In this document: positions 52,124 to 61,317 of the stretch, piece after piece
How positions within the stretch are numbered: the stretch's first letter is position 1
Layout: each line of letters begins with the position of its first letter
NCBI RefSeq assembly: GCF_026627255.1
Contig: NZ_JAPNLM010000011.1
Coordinates: 124,001 to 188,000, forward strand
Length of the DNA: 64,000 bases
Direction: 5' to 3'
DNA from: Streptomyces antarcticus
GTDB taxonomy: Bacteria; Actinomycetota; Actinomycetes; Streptomycetales; Streptomycetaceae
The notes under the pieces: model-generated
The model's database searches: none
The model's input: the letters and a program-made list of their open reading frames with translations, nothing else
Told to the model about the DNA's origin: nothing
Translations under genes and position numbers: made by a program

Positions 52124-52744
52124 ATGGACATCGACACGTTCTGGGACATCATCGAAGGCGCGCGAGCCGGGGCAGCCGGGGCAGGCGAGCCCTTGGACGA
52201 GGTCCTCGTCAAGCAACTCGCGGAGAGGCCGACGCAGACGATCCTGGAGTACGCGGAACGCTTCGACGAACTGCACGACGCCCTGTACCGCTGGGACGTG
52301 TGGGCAGCGGCCTATCTCATCGGGGGCGGGTGCTCCGACGACAGTTTCATCGACTTCCGTGCCGGCGTGATCGCCTCGGGCCGCGCGTGGTACCGGCGCG
52401 TGACGACCGACCCCGACAGCCTCGCCGCGCACCCGGAAGCGGTCGAGACGGTCGACGCCGGGGCGCGTTCCGAGACGCTGTTCTACGAGGAGATGAACTA
52501 TGCGGCCGGCGCGGCGTTCGAACGGATCACGGGAAACGCGGATTCCTTCTACGAAGCCTGGCTCGATTTCCGCACGACCGAGACCGAGGGTGACAGCGCG
52601 GCGGACATGGGCGAGGACTTCGACTTCGACGACGACGAGGAGATGAGCCGTCGGCTCCCCCGTCTGGCCGCTGTGTTCCTGGGTACGAACCCCGAACCCC
52701 TGAGGGCGTCACCTTCCGTGCGGAGCGAGCCGGCCGGGGGGTAG
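52124..52744 (+). CDS. DUF4240 domain protein
   Basis: 206 residues from ATG 52124. Diagnostic DUF4240 pattern: MDIDTFWDIIEGARAGAAG, LYRWDVWAAAYLIGGGCSDD, SFIDFRAGVIASGRAWYRRV, and YEEMNYAAGAAFERITGN. The acidic C terminus (MGEDFDFDDDEEMSRRLPRL) is common to the family, which occurs among toxin-immunity genes and of unknown biochemistry. Its 3' part overlaps the end of the GyrI-like frame on the other strand. Confidence 0.9.
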   Translation: MDIDTFWDIIEGARAGAAGAGEPLDEVLVKQLAERPTQTILEYAERFDELHDALYRWDVWAAAYLIGGGCSDDSFIDFRAGVIASGRAWYRRVTTDPDSLAAHPEAVETVDAGARSETLFYEEMNYAAGAAFERITGNADSFYEAWLDFRTTETEGDSAADMGEDFDFDDDEEMSRRLPRLAAVFLGTNPEPLRASPSVRSEPAGG

Positions 52745-53190
52745 CGGTGCCCCCGCACCGGCTGCGTCCGCAGGAACTCCGGACCTGGCCGGGGCGCGTA
52801 CGGGTTCGAGGGGAACCACTGCGTGAACACGTCGCGCCACAGCTCCTGGAGCGCGCTCGGATACGGCCCGTGGTCGTCGAAGACCGCCCAGGTCCCGGCC
52901 GGTACGTCGAGGGTGTCGAGCTCCTCGGCGGCCGCCTCGGGACCGGTCACCACGCCGACCCAGTAGTCCGCCTCGGCGCCCTCCTCCCGGCTGTCGGTCA
53001 GGTACACCAGCGCCGACAGGACACCCTCCGGCTCCCCGTCGGCCAGCTCCTTCATCCGGACGACCGCCCGCTCGTCCCGGCTCTCCACGTGCGCCGTGGC
53101 GGCCGCGTTGTCCCCCTCGTGCACGAGGGGGACGCGGGCCTTCCTGCCGACGACCCGGAACGGCTCCTTCTCCACGATCCGGTACCGCAT
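52549..53190 (-). CDS. GyrI-like small-molecule binding protein with aberrant tail
   Basis: 213 codons from ATG 53190 (GGGAGGA upstream). Residues 1-145 are a GyrI/AraC effector-binding fold: MRYRIVEKEPFRVVGRKARV, LVYLTDSREEGAEADYWVGV, VPAGTWAVFDDHGPYPSALQ, ELWRDVFTQWFPSNPYAPRP. The usual ending with a D-x-E-x-W-x-P-V motif is absent; instead 65 residues are antisense to the DUF4240 end. A deletion probably fused the two 3' ends. It may still bind drugs or hydrophobic ligands. Confidence 0.78.
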   Translation of the reverse strand: MRYRIVEKEPFRVVGRKARVPLVHEGDNAAATAHVESRDERAVVRMKELADGEPEGVLSALVYLTDSREEGAEADYWVGVVTGPEAAAEELDTLDVPAGTWAVFDDHGPYPSALQELWRDVFTQWFPSNPYAPRPGPEFLRTQPVRGHRYPPAGSLRTEGDALRGSGFVPRNTAARRGSRRLISSSSSKSKSSPMSAALSPSVSVVRKSSQAS

Positions 53191-53541
53191 GGCCGTCCTC
53201 CCTTCGACGACGACACGGAGGACATGGGGCCTCCAGCGCGAGGCCCAGCGTGACCAGGTGCGGTTCCCGGCCGGGGGCGGCCGCGCGCTGCGCGGCGAGG
53301 TAGCCGGGGGACGTGGCCAGGGCGTACAGCCGCTCCTGCAGACGGTCCTGGAGCGTCCGGCTCCGGGCCGGGCCAGGCCGGGCCAGGCCGCCCGCCGTGG
53401 ATTCGGCGGCGGTCGTCAGGTGGTCCGTGAGGTGCCGCACCACATACGGGTCGTCACAGCTGTCCCACGCGTCCGTCCATGCGGCGAACGCGTGGTCGGC
53501 GATGCGCCGGTGGCCCTCGCCGGCGTCGAGGCAGGGGTCGT
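53191..53541 (-). pseudogene. C-terminal part of the STAND NTPase in another frame
   Basis: With one fewer C at 53542-53546 the NTPase frame continues GDDPCLDAGEGHRRIADHAF, AAWTDAWDSCDDPYVVRHLT, LQDRLQERLYALATSPGYLA. As given, the frame is separate and has no start. Its natural stop could not be located before the GyrI-like start. Confidence 0.7.
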
Positions 53542-54704
53542 CCCCCGGAGATCAGGAACTCCTCGAACGACCGGTGGAAGAGCGTCCACGGACCGCGCGG
53601 GCCGCCGCCCCGCAGGTACTGCCCCAGGACCCGGACGGTGTCGAGCACCTCCTGTTCCGTACGGTCGAGGAGGTCGGCCAGGCGGCCGGCGGTGCACCCG
53701 TCCTCCCGGGCGGCGACCAGCAGGGCGAGCACCGGCCTGAAGGCGACGCGCCGGCGTTCCTCGGCGTCCGCGCTGCCGACGGGGCGGATCTCCCGTTGCA
53801 GGAACTGCCGGCAGATGCCGTCGAGCCCGTTCGGGGGCGCCGGAGCAGCCGTTTCTTCCGCCGTCCGGGTTCCGGCGGACAGTTCCTCGGTGAAGTGGCG
53901 CACGTACAGGTAGTTCCCCTTGCCGGCCGCGGCCAGCCGGTGGGCCAGCTCCTCCCGGCGCGGTCCGGCCAACGGCGTACGGCGCAACCGGTGGTGGGCG
54001 TAGGCGAGGAGGTCGGCGGCGGGGTCCGGAGCGTCGTCCACGACGTCGACCACGACGGCGTCCGGCAGGTGCCGCACGGCCGCGGTGACCCGGGCGTCAT
54101 GCCGCGACGTGAGCACGAACCGCAGCGGGAGCCGGTCGGTGCCGGCGAGGACGAGTTCGGCGATCGTACGGCGGCCCCGGTAGGTGAGGGCCTCGTCCAG
54201 GGCGTCGACGACGGCGACCGGCCGCTGTGCCGGGGCGAGGAGCTCCAGCGGCCGACACACCAGCTGCTCGAACGCCTCGTCCGCGGGGACGTGGGGGAGG
54301 GAGATCCGCACGCCGACCAGGCTCGCGTGCGGGTGGACCGTGCCCGCCGAGGCCGTGCCTTCGATGCGCAGGTCCCCGGGACGCCCCGACAGCTCCCGCG
54401 CCACCCGCTTCAGGGCCTCGGCGAAGCCGGGCACGGTCGTGCTGAACTGCTCGGCGAGGGACTCGGCGAAGCGGACCGGGTCGCAGCTGCCGGGGCTGGC
54501 GGCCCGGCGGCGGTGCACGGCCGTGCCCGCCGCCGGGCCGCCGCCCCACAGGTGCTCCACGGCAGCGGACTTGCCGGTGCCGGGCCCTCCGGTGAGGAAC
54601 AGGTACGGGGACCCGGTCTCAGCCCAATCCCGTACGGTGTCGGCGAGCCAGCCACGCCCGACGAACTCGGTGGCGGCGTCGGACGACGGCGGGTCAGCGG
54701 CCAT
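53454..54704 (-). CDS. STAND-type P-loop NTPase, frameshifted near its 3' end
   Basis: 416 codons from ATG 54704. Walker A at 38-47 (FLTGGPGTGKSAAVEHLWGG), Walker B-like VAVVDALDEALTYRGRRTIA, sensor LRFVLTSRHDARVTAAVRHL, then a helical region (PLAGPRREELAHRLAAAGKG, NYLYVRHFTEELS) and VLGQYLRGGGPRGPWTLFHR. STAND NTPases (NACHT/AP-ATPase-like) act in signalling and some defence systems. A run of five C at 53542-53546 shifts the frame into arginine-rich nonsense; see the following part. The product as given lacks at least 100 residues. Confidence 0.8.
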   Translation of the reverse strand: MAADPPSSDAATEFVGRGWLADTVRDWAETGSPYLFLTGGPGTGKSAAVEHLWGGGPAAGTAVHRRRAASPGSCDPVRFAESLAEQFSTTVPGFAEALKRVARELSGRPGDLRIEGTASAGTVHPHASLVGVRISLPHVPADEAFEQLVCRPLELLAPAQRPVAVVDALDEALTYRGRRTIAELVLAGTDRLPLRFVLTSRHDARVTAAVRHLPDAVVVDVVDDAPDPAADLLAYAHHRLRRTPLAGPRREELAHRLAAAGKGNYLYVRHFTEELSAGTRTAEETAAPAPPNGLDGICRQFLQREIRPVGSADAEERRRVAFRPVLALLVAAREDGCTAGRLADLLDRTEQEVLDTVRVLGQYLRGGGPRGPWTLFHRSFEEFLISGGRPLPRRRRGPPAHRRPRVRRMDGRVGQL

Positions 54705-54873
54705 GGCCCGAAGGCTGGACCCCGCCCGGCAACTCCGTCCATCAGCGTCGGCGGTTGCCGTCGCCGGCGGAGCGGGCGGGTGGCGGTGGCCTGCCCTGCC
54801 CTCGCCTCCCCGGCCCTCCCCTCCCTTGCCCTCGCCTGCCCTTCCCCTCCCGTACGGCCTGGGCTGCCGCGGG

Positions 54874-56514
54874 TCAGGCGGAAAGCGCCGCCGACACCAC
54901 GGACCGTGCCGATTCCTGGACCTCGGCGAGGTGCTCGGGGCCGCGGAACGATTCCGCGTAGATCTTGTAGACGTCTTCGGTGCCTGAGGGGCGCGCCGCG
55001 AACCAGGCGTGGCCGGTACTCACCTTGATCCCGCCGAAGGCCGCGCCGTTGCCGGGGGCGCTGGTCAGTACGCCGGTGACCGGGTCGCCGGCCAGGGTGT
55101 CCGCGGTGACCTGGTCCGGGGAGAGCCGGCCGAGCACGGCCTTCTCCTCCCGGGTGGCCGGCGCGTCGATGCGTGCGTACGCGGGCTCACCGAACTTGGC
55201 GGTGAGCCCGGCGTACCGCTCGGAGGGACTCTGCTCCGTCACGGCGAGGATCTCCGAGGCGAGCAGGGCGAGGAGGATGCCGTCCTTGTCGGTCGTCCAC
55301 ACCGAGCCGTCGCGGCGCAGGAAGGACGCGCCGGCGGACTCCTCGCCGCCGAAGCCGAGGGCTCCGCCGGCCAGACCGTCCACGAACCACTTGAAGCCGA
55401 CGGGTACTTCGACGAGTTCACGGCCGAGGTCGGCGGCCACCCGGTCGATCATCCCCGAGGAGACGAGCGTCTTGCCGATGCCCGCGGCCCGCGGCCAGCC
55501 CTCGCGGTGGCGGTAGAGGTAGTCGATCGCGGTGGCGAGGTAGTGGTTGGGGTTCATCAGCCCGCCGTCCGGCGTGACGATGCCGTGCCGGTCGGCGTCC
55601 GCGTCGTTGCCGGTCGTGAGGTCGAAGCGGTCCCTGCCCTCGATCAGCGAGGCCATCGCGTACGGGGAGGAGCAGTCCATCCGGATCTTCCCGTCCCAGT
55701 CCAGCGTCATGAACCGCCAGGTGGGATCGGTCACCGGGTTGGTGACGGTCAGGTCCAGGCGGTGTTCCTCGGCGATGCGCCCCCAGTAGGCGACGGACGC
55801 ACCCCCCAGCGGGTCGGCGCCGATGCGGACGCCCGCCGCGCGGACGGCGTCCAGGTCGAGTACGGAGGGGAGGTCGCGGACGTAGGCGCCGAGGAAGTCG
55901 TACCTGCCGGTGGTGGCGGCCGCGAGGGCGCGTGCGTACGGAATCCTCCGTACCTCCTTCGAGCCGCCGGTGATGATCTCGTTGGCCCGCTCCTGGATCC
56001 AGTCGGTCGCCTCGGACCCGGCGGGCCCGCCGTGGGGCGGGTTGTACTTGAACCCTCCGTCCCGCGGCGGGTTGTGCGAGGGCGTGACGACGACCCCGTC
56101 GGCCAGGGCTGCGGTGCGGCCGCGGTTGTGGGCCAGGATGGCGTGGGAGACCGCGGGGGTGGGAGTGTATCCGTCGGCGGTGTCGATGAGGACGCTCACG
56201 CCGTTGCCGGCGAACACCTCGATGGCGGTGACCCGGGCGGGTTCGGACAGCGCGTGCGTGTCGGCGCCGAGGAACAGCGGGCCGTCCACACCCTGGCGGG
56301 CCCGGTACTCGCAGATGGCCTGGCTCGTCGCGGCGATGTGGTCCTCGTTGAAGGCCGTGTCGAGGGACGAACCCCGGTGCCCCGAGGTACCGAAACTGAC
56401 GCGCTGGGCCGGATCGGCGGGGTCCGGGTGCAGGGCGTAGTACGCGGTCACCAGGCGCGGCACGTCGATGAGGTCCTCTACGCGCGCCGACTGCCCGGCT
56501 CGGTCGTTCGACAT
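54874..56514 (-). CDS. pgm: Phosphoglucomutase (alpha-D-glucose phosphate-specific)
   Basis: 546 residues from ATG 56514 with GAAGGAG upstream. All four PGM loops are visible: phosphoserine VVVTPSHNPPRDGGFKYN, metal loop TTGNDADADRHGIV, sugar loop LGFGGEESAGASFLR and phosphate loop WFAARPSGTEDVYKIYAES. Interconverts glucose 1- and 6-phosphate, linking glycolysis to glycogen, trehalose and cell-wall sugars. Length and motifs are complete. Monocistronic; the only obvious core-metabolism gene here besides murC. Confidence 0.97.
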   Translation of the reverse strand: MSNDRAGQSARVEDLIDVPRLVTAYYALHPDPADPAQRVSFGTSGHRGSSLDTAFNEDHIAATSQAICEYRARQGVDGPLFLGADTHALSEPARVTAIEVFAGNGVSVLIDTADGYTPTPAVSHAILAHNRGRTAALADGVVVTPSHNPPRDGGFKYNPPHGGPAGSEATDWIQERANEIITGGSKEVRRIPYARALAAATTGRYDFLGAYVRDLPSVLDLDAVRAAGVRIGADPLGGASVAYWGRIAEEHRLDLTVTNPVTDPTWRFMTLDWDGKIRMDCSSPYAMASLIEGRDRFDLTTGNDADADRHGIVTPDGGLMNPNHYLATAIDYLYRHREGWPRAAGIGKTLVSSGMIDRVAADLGRELVEVPVGFKWFVDGLAGGALGFGGEESAGASFLRRDGSVWTTDKDGILLALLASEILAVTEQSPSERYAGLTAKFGEPAYARIDAPATREEKAVLGRLSPDQVTADTLAGDPVTGVLTSAPGNGAAFGGIKVSTGHAWFAARPSGTEDVYKIYAESFRGPEHLAEVQESARSVVSAALSA

Positions 56515-56923
56515 CCGTTCACTCCTTCGGTTTCGGTCGGACTCCCGACGGGGCCCGTACCGCTCCATGATCGTCCGGGCGGCGCCCGCGACCGGCCCGA
56601 CATCCCGCCACGCCTTTCACACGACCTACCCCGGAAGTCCGGTCCCAGCACACGCCCGGTCCGGAATGGGGGCGGGCGCGGGGCGTCCCGCCTGGCGGTG
56701 GCGCGTTCACGCGGCTCGAAACCTCGCCCTCGTACCCCGGGGGACGCACTCCCGAGCACACCGTTTACCGTATGTACGTTTTGCAGAGAATGTGAGGGTA
56801 ATAACGTCTATGCGCGAGTGCTCGTGGTGGACCTGGTGGGCGCCCACTGGCCGTATATCCCATGTCACACCGCGTACAGCGTCGGGTTGGCGCACAACAT
56901 CTCACGTTCCGAGGGAGAAACTG
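56515..56923. other. Gene-free stretch between pgm and a small basic protein gene
   Basis: Contains the divergent promoters. 56763-56815 is locally AT-rich (TTTACCGTATGTACGTTTTG); a promoter for the gene at 56924 may lie here. Confidence 0.45.
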
Positions 56924-57085
56924 ATGGGCAAGATCCGCGGCGGGGCCAAAGTGCTCCGCGGCATGAAGCAGGAAGCCGACGGCAAGGCACTGATGGACAC
57001 CCGGCTGCGCACAGCGGGCCGACGCCTCATCGACCAGGGCCGCACCGAATTCCACCGCCGGCCCCGCCCGACCGACCAGCACTGA
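56924..57085 (+). CDS. Very small basic protein
   Basis: 53 residues from ATG 56924 with GAGGGAG six bases upstream: MGKIRGGAKVLRGMKQEADG, KALMDTRLRTAGRRLIDQGR, then TEFHRRPRPTDQH. Strongly positive, likely helical. The good ribosome-binding site supports a real gene. Function unknown. Confidence 0.65.
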   Translation: MGKIRGGAKVLRGMKQEADGKALMDTRLRTAGRRLIDQGRTEFHRRPRPTDQH

Positions 57086-57251
57086 CCCCTCTCCGACTCC
57101 CGTCACCAGCGACGCCGGGGACGCTGGGAATTCCGGGCGCGCTGGGAACGCTTGGAGCGCCGGGAACCCCTGCGACGACGGCTGCGGTCGGGTGTCAGTC
57201 CTCTGAAGTATCCTTCCGGCCACCGCACACCGACTCAGAGGACCAAGAGAA

Positions 57252-58769
57252 TTGACTGCCCTGTCGGCTTTCCCGCTGCCCTTTCAGGCTTCCCGTTCCA
57301 TATCGTTCGCGACACCCCGAACACTGCGGGAACTTCAGATGATGCGGTGCAGCGCACACATTCGGGCGAAGCCGGGGTGGTTCGACAAGATGAAGGATGC
57401 CGGCATCGTCGGCAGGTGGACGCGGGAAGCGGTCGACCAGGGCCTCACCGAAGCGCAGGTTCGCTACGTTCTTGCCGAACTCGCGCATTACGCCGCGCTG
57501 CGGGACGGACGAACCGGCGTCGAGGTGTCCGCCGTCGACGGGGTGTGGCAGTCGGACACACTCGTCGACGACGCGCTCAGGTCCCGGCTGCGCGAGGCGG
57601 TCCGGGTTCTGGAAGAGGTCCCCGAAGCAGAGATGGACTGGCATCCCGGATCGGGCGGTCAGGTACTGGATCTGGTCCACCCCTCACTGTTCTGCCTGGT
57701 GAGCGAGGTGAGCGAGGTGAGCGGCGCGCCCGAGCGGGCTTGGAAGAACCCCACGGACCGCTACTCGAAGTACGAGTTCTCGGAGAAGTTCCAGTGGTTG
57801 CCCACTGACGTCGACGTCAGTGACGACGGCGATGTCGTCTTCCGTTCTTACGTCAACAACGTCCACCCCGAAGTTCATCGCGAACTGGCCTCCGTGCTGC
57901 CCGACTTGTTCGCGCGCGTGCGCCCGCTGCTGGAGAACGTGCTCACCGACCTGCGGCATCCGCGGCCCCTTCGGATCGAGGCCGATCCTTACGCGTGGTA
58001 CGACTCGAAGCCGGAGTATCCGAGGAAGTCCTCCTACAGCGATGCCGGGGCCCACGCGGAAGCCCTCCGTGCATGGGAGGAGGCCCACGAGGACTGGTGG
58101 GAGAACCGCCGCCCGGTCATCCCGGACGCCCCGGCGTTCACCCCGCCCGAGTTGCCCGGTGAATCCGCCCGGGTCGACCTGCGCGGCCGCCGTCTCCAGG
58201 TCATCGTCAAGCTCGCCACCATTCATCTCACCCCGGACAAGCCCGAGTACGCCGGCGGTTCCTGGCACGTCGAGGGGATGCTGAACGAGCGGATCGTCTC
58301 GACCGGCATCTACTACTGGGACAGCGAGAACATCACCGAGAGCCGGCTGAGTTTCCGGGCGGCGCTCGACGACCCGCACTACGAACAGAACGACGACGAC
58401 GGTCTGCGTGAGGTCTACGGCCTGGAGGACGAAGACGCGCTGAACCAGGTACTGGGATCGGCATCGACCCCCGCGGGCCGCTGCCTGGCGTTCCCGAACA
58501 TCCTGCAACACCGCGTCGGCTCATTCCGCCTTACGGACGCCACACGCCCGGGATACCGCAAGATCCTCGCGTTCTTCCTGGTCGACCCGTCGGAAAAGAT
58601 CGTCTCGACATCCGATGTGCCACCGCAGCAACCATGGTCCGCCACCTCGACCATGACGCTTGAACAGGCCGAGAACTACCGCGAACAACTCATGCAGGAA
58701 CGCAAGTTCTTCGTCGACGAACACAACGAGCAGCTCTACGAACGAGAATTCTCCCTCTGCGAGCACTGA
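57252..58769 (+). CDS. DUF4246 family protein (2-oxoglutarate/Fe(II) dioxygenase-like)
   Basis: 505 residues from TTG 57252. Family features: AKPGWFDKMKDAGIVGRWTR, EVSAVDGVWQSDTLVDDALR, VRSYVNN-like VFRSYVNNVHPEVHRELASV, VIVKLATIHLTPDKPEYAGG, SWHVEGMLNERIVSTGIYYW, AFPNILQHRVGSFRLTDATR and PGYRKILAFFLVDPSEKIVS. HVEG...QHRVG...R fits a double-stranded beta-helix metal and 2-oxoglutarate site (H-x-E, H, R). DUF4246 genes are usually fungal or in actinomycetes; substrate unknown. Confidence 0.88.
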   Translation: MTALSAFPLPFQASRSISFATPRTLRELQMMRCSAHIRAKPGWFDKMKDAGIVGRWTREAVDQGLTEAQVRYVLAELAHYAALRDGRTGVEVSAVDGVWQSDTLVDDALRSRLREAVRVLEEVPEAEMDWHPGSGGQVLDLVHPSLFCLVSEVSEVSGAPERAWKNPTDRYSKYEFSEKFQWLPTDVDVSDDGDVVFRSYVNNVHPEVHRELASVLPDLFARVRPLLENVLTDLRHPRPLRIEADPYAWYDSKPEYPRKSSYSDAGAHAEALRAWEEAHEDWWENRRPVIPDAPAFTPPELPGESARVDLRGRRLQVIVKLATIHLTPDKPEYAGGSWHVEGMLNERIVSTGIYYWDSENITESRLSFRAALDDPHYEQNDDDGLREVYGLEDEDALNQVLGSASTPAGRCLAFPNILQHRVGSFRLTDATRPGYRKILAFFLVDPSEKIVSTSDVPPQQPWSATSTMTLEQAENYREQLMQERKFFVDEHNEQLYEREFSLCEH

Positions 58770-58905
58770 ATCTCTGTCCTGAACTCCCTCCGGAGCCGAC
58801 CCTGGCCCACAGCCGACCAACCGGCCCGCGCACACAACGGGTGCCGCCCGGTCGGCCGGGCCGGGGTCGCCAGGATGTGGATGTGGACGTGGACGTGATC
58901 GGAGG

Positions 58906-60237
58906 TCAGCGCATCAGGTCCTCGGCCAGGGCGTTGACATCGCCGGCGCCGATCAGCATGACAACGTCCCCGTCGGTCGCGTCACGCAGCAGTTGCCGGG
59001 CGAGTTCGGCCCGGCCGGGCGACATCCGCATCCGCGGGGCTCGGCCGGTGACGTCGGCAGCGAGCTGCTCGGCGACGTACGTCCACTCGGTGGGGTTCTC
59101 CCGGGCCGGATAGACCGGCTCGACCCAGACGCGGTCCGCCGTCGACAGGGCGTCGAGGAACTCGGTCTGGAATTGCCGGGTACGGCTGAACAGATGCGGC
59201 TGGAAGACGGCCAGCACCCGCCCGGCGCCGACGACCTGACGGGCGGCGGCCAGGGCGGCGGCCACCTCGACGGGGTGGTGGGCGTAGTCGTCGTACACCC
59301 GGGCGCCGGCCCCGGTCGTGCCCCGCAGCTCGAAGCGGCGCGCAAGGCCGGGGAATGCCAGCAGGGCGGCACGGATGTCGGCAGGCGCGCACTCCCGTGC
59401 GAGGGCGACCTGGACGACCAGCGCGGCGTTGTGCAGCTGGTGTACGCCCGGCTGGTTGACCTCGTACTCCTCGCCTTGGAGTCGGAACCGCATCGGCTCG
59501 CCGTCGATGAGTTCCGGCTCCACCACTGTCATGTCCGACACGAAGGGCCGCAGGTGCGCGGCGGCCTGGGTGGAGACGATCGCAGCCTTGGCGTTGGTGG
59601 CGAACTCGCCCAGCACCTTCGCCACGTCGGTGATGTCCTGGTAGCCGCCGCCGTCCCCGACGTGGTCGAGGTCTACGTTCGTGACGACCGCGGTGTGCAC
59701 CCGGTAGTTCAGCAGGCTTTTGTCCGACTCGTCCGCCTCGATGACCAGGGCGCCGCCGGAGCCGGCCGCCGCATGGACGCCGGGCGGCCGCAGCAGCGCG
59801 CCGACCACGTAGCTCGGATCCGTGCCGCAGGAGGTGAGTACGTGCGCCAGCAGCGCGGCCGTGGACGACTTGCCGTGCGCGCCGCCGACCGCGATCGTCT
59901 CGTGCAGAGCCGTGAACTCGGTCAGCAGCGCGGAGCGGTGCAGCTCGCCCAGACCCTTGCGGCGCGCCTCGGCGCGCTCGATGTTCTCCGGCCGGACCGC
60001 GCTGGAGAACACGACCTCGGCTGGGGACTCCGGCACGTTCGCGGCGTCGTGGCCGATGGACACGCCCGCCACGCCGTTACGCTCCAACGACTCGGTGTAG
60101 ATCGTCTTCTTGGCGTCGCTCCCGGTGACGTGCGCGCCCAGCTCCCGAGCCACGAGGGCCAGCCCGGACATGCCGCACCCCCCGATCCCGATGAAGTGAA
60201 GACGCCGGCCAGCGAGGGACTCGCGGACATGTGACAT
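58906..60237 (-). CDS. murC: Accessory UDP-N-acetylmuramate-L-alanine ligase paralogue
   Basis: 443 residues from ATG 60237. Mur ligase family: N-terminal Rossmann-like HFIGIGGCGMSGLALVAREL, GVSIGHDAANVPESPAEVVF, P-loop VGGAHGKSSTAALLAHVL, ALVIEADESDKSLLNYRV, TNVDLDHVGDGGG and the C-terminal domain (RVYDDYAHHPVEVAAALAAA, LAVFQPHLFSRTRQF). Canonical MurC has G-T-H-G-K-T-T-T; here GAHGKSS, and the gene is far from the dcw cluster, so it is a second copy that may serve stationary-phase wall synthesis, resistance or another muropeptide. Monocistronic. Confidence 0.85.
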   Translation of the reverse strand: MSHVRESLAGRRLHFIGIGGCGMSGLALVARELGAHVTGSDAKKTIYTESLERNGVAGVSIGHDAANVPESPAEVVFSSAVRPENIERAEARRKGLGELHRSALLTEFTALHETIAVGGAHGKSSTAALLAHVLTSCGTDPSYVVGALLRPPGVHAAAGSGGALVIEADESDKSLLNYRVHTAVVTNVDLDHVGDGGGYQDITDVAKVLGEFATNAKAAIVSTQAAAHLRPFVSDMTVVEPELIDGEPMRFRLQGEEYEVNQPGVHQLHNAALVVQVALARECAPADIRAALLAFPGLARRFELRGTTGAGARVYDDYAHHPVEVAAALAAARQVVGAGRVLAVFQPHLFSRTRQFQTEFLDALSTADRVWVEPVYPARENPTEWTYVAEQLAADVTGRAPRMRMSPGRAELARQLLRDATDGDVVMLIGAGDVNALAEDLMR

Positions 60238-60629
60238 GGCCCGGAGTCTACCGGCGCACCCCATCTCCCCAGCGGATCTCACGAGGGCCCGTCGCCGGAG
60301 CCTGACTGCAATACCAGACCAGGGCGCCGAAGGTGCGCCCGATCTCCGCGATGGCGCCGTGGTGCTCGTCGCCGGTGACCGGCCTCGGTGGTCGGTCTCG
60401 TCTCATGCCCGGATGCGAGCCGGCGGCATCCGCCCCGTCGCATGCGAGAGACGGTCTCGGTGGTCACGGGCAGTCGCGGTCAGCCGCCGTGTGCTCGCCG
60501 CTCCTGGAGCACGCCGCCCGGCACAACCTCCGGGTGATGGCGCTCCCCCAACGGGCCGAGACAGCGGGCGGCATTCCGGAGACGCCGCATTGCGGAGACG
60601 CCGACGGGGATCCGGTCCCGGATTGGGCG
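60238..60629. other. Gene-poor stretch upstream of murC
   Basis: A minus-strand frame around 60420-60260 reads HGAIAEIGRTFGALVWYCSQ with coding-like composition; a plus-strand frame near 60500 reads SPLLEHAARHNLRVMALPQ. Both look like gene scraps, neither identifiable. Confidence 0.35.
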
Positions 60630-61211
60630 TCACCGCCTGGCTCTTCCGAGAGTCCGGTCGGCCGTCGCGAAGCGGTGCTCCGTCGGCTTCAGCACTTCGT
60701 AGTGGTGGCCGAAGTACTGCGTTTTCGCCGATTGCGTGAGCACCGCCAACAGGAAGGCGAGGCACCCCATGGCGTGGTGCTCCCACAGTGGGCCGCGTCC
60801 CTCGTTGTACATCACGGTCCACTCGTCGGGGTGCTGGCCGGGCCTCACCAGCCAGTACAGGAAGGCCCCCGTGCCTTCCTCGAAGGCCCAGGGCACCACC
60901 CTCGCCCCAGGCTCTTGCAGGCTGGCGGGCTTCGCCTCGAACTCCCAAAGGTCGGTCAGGATCTCGTCCCGTTCCGCCGTCTGTGCGTGCTGATCGCATT
61001 CGTCGTAGGCGGAGCCGGGGGCGAGCAGCCAGATCGTCTCGTCGAAGATGCCGGCGCCGTAGGTCTCGACGAGCTGCTTGTAGTCCGCAGGCAGGGCCGT
61101 GTCGAGGGCGCGTTCGGCCTGTGTCCAGTCCACAGCGGGTGGCGGGTCGGCGGGCGGCGGGCAGAGGCGAACGAGGGCGTCAAAGGCAGCACGGGCATCA
61201 GAGGCGATCAT
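60630..61211 (-). CDS. SMI1/KNR4 (SUKH) family protein
   Basis: 193 residues from ATG 61211. Family pattern: VDWTQAERALDTALPADYKQ, LVETYGAGIFDETIWLLAPG, VVPWAFEEGTGAFLYWLVRP, HPDEWTVMYNEGRGPLWEHH, and AMGCLAFLLAVLTQSAKTQY. SUKH proteins bind and neutralise various nuclease toxins of polymorphic toxin systems; here no toxin gene is adjacent, so it is an orphan immunity gene. Confidence 0.9.
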   Translation of the reverse strand: MIASDARAAFDALVRLCPPPADPPPAVDWTQAERALDTALPADYKQLVETYGAGIFDETIWLLAPGSAYDECDQHAQTAERDEILTDLWEFEAKPASLQEPGARVVPWAFEEGTGAFLYWLVRPGQHPDEWTVMYNEGRGPLWEHHAMGCLAFLLAVLTQSAKTQYFGHHYEVLKPTEHRFATADRTLGRARR

Positions 61212-61284
61212 GGAACGGACGCTACTGGCTCCCCGGCCGGCACCCGGGGGCAAGTCCGCGTAGTTCCCGCACCAGCCCTGCGGG

Positions 61285-61317
61285 CTGCCTGGACTGCCTG
61301 GACTGCCTGGACTGCCT
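61285..61317. repeat. 9-bp tandem repeat CTGCCTGGA
   Basis: Three full copies and a partial one, just upstream of the SUKH gene start. Confidence 0.9.
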
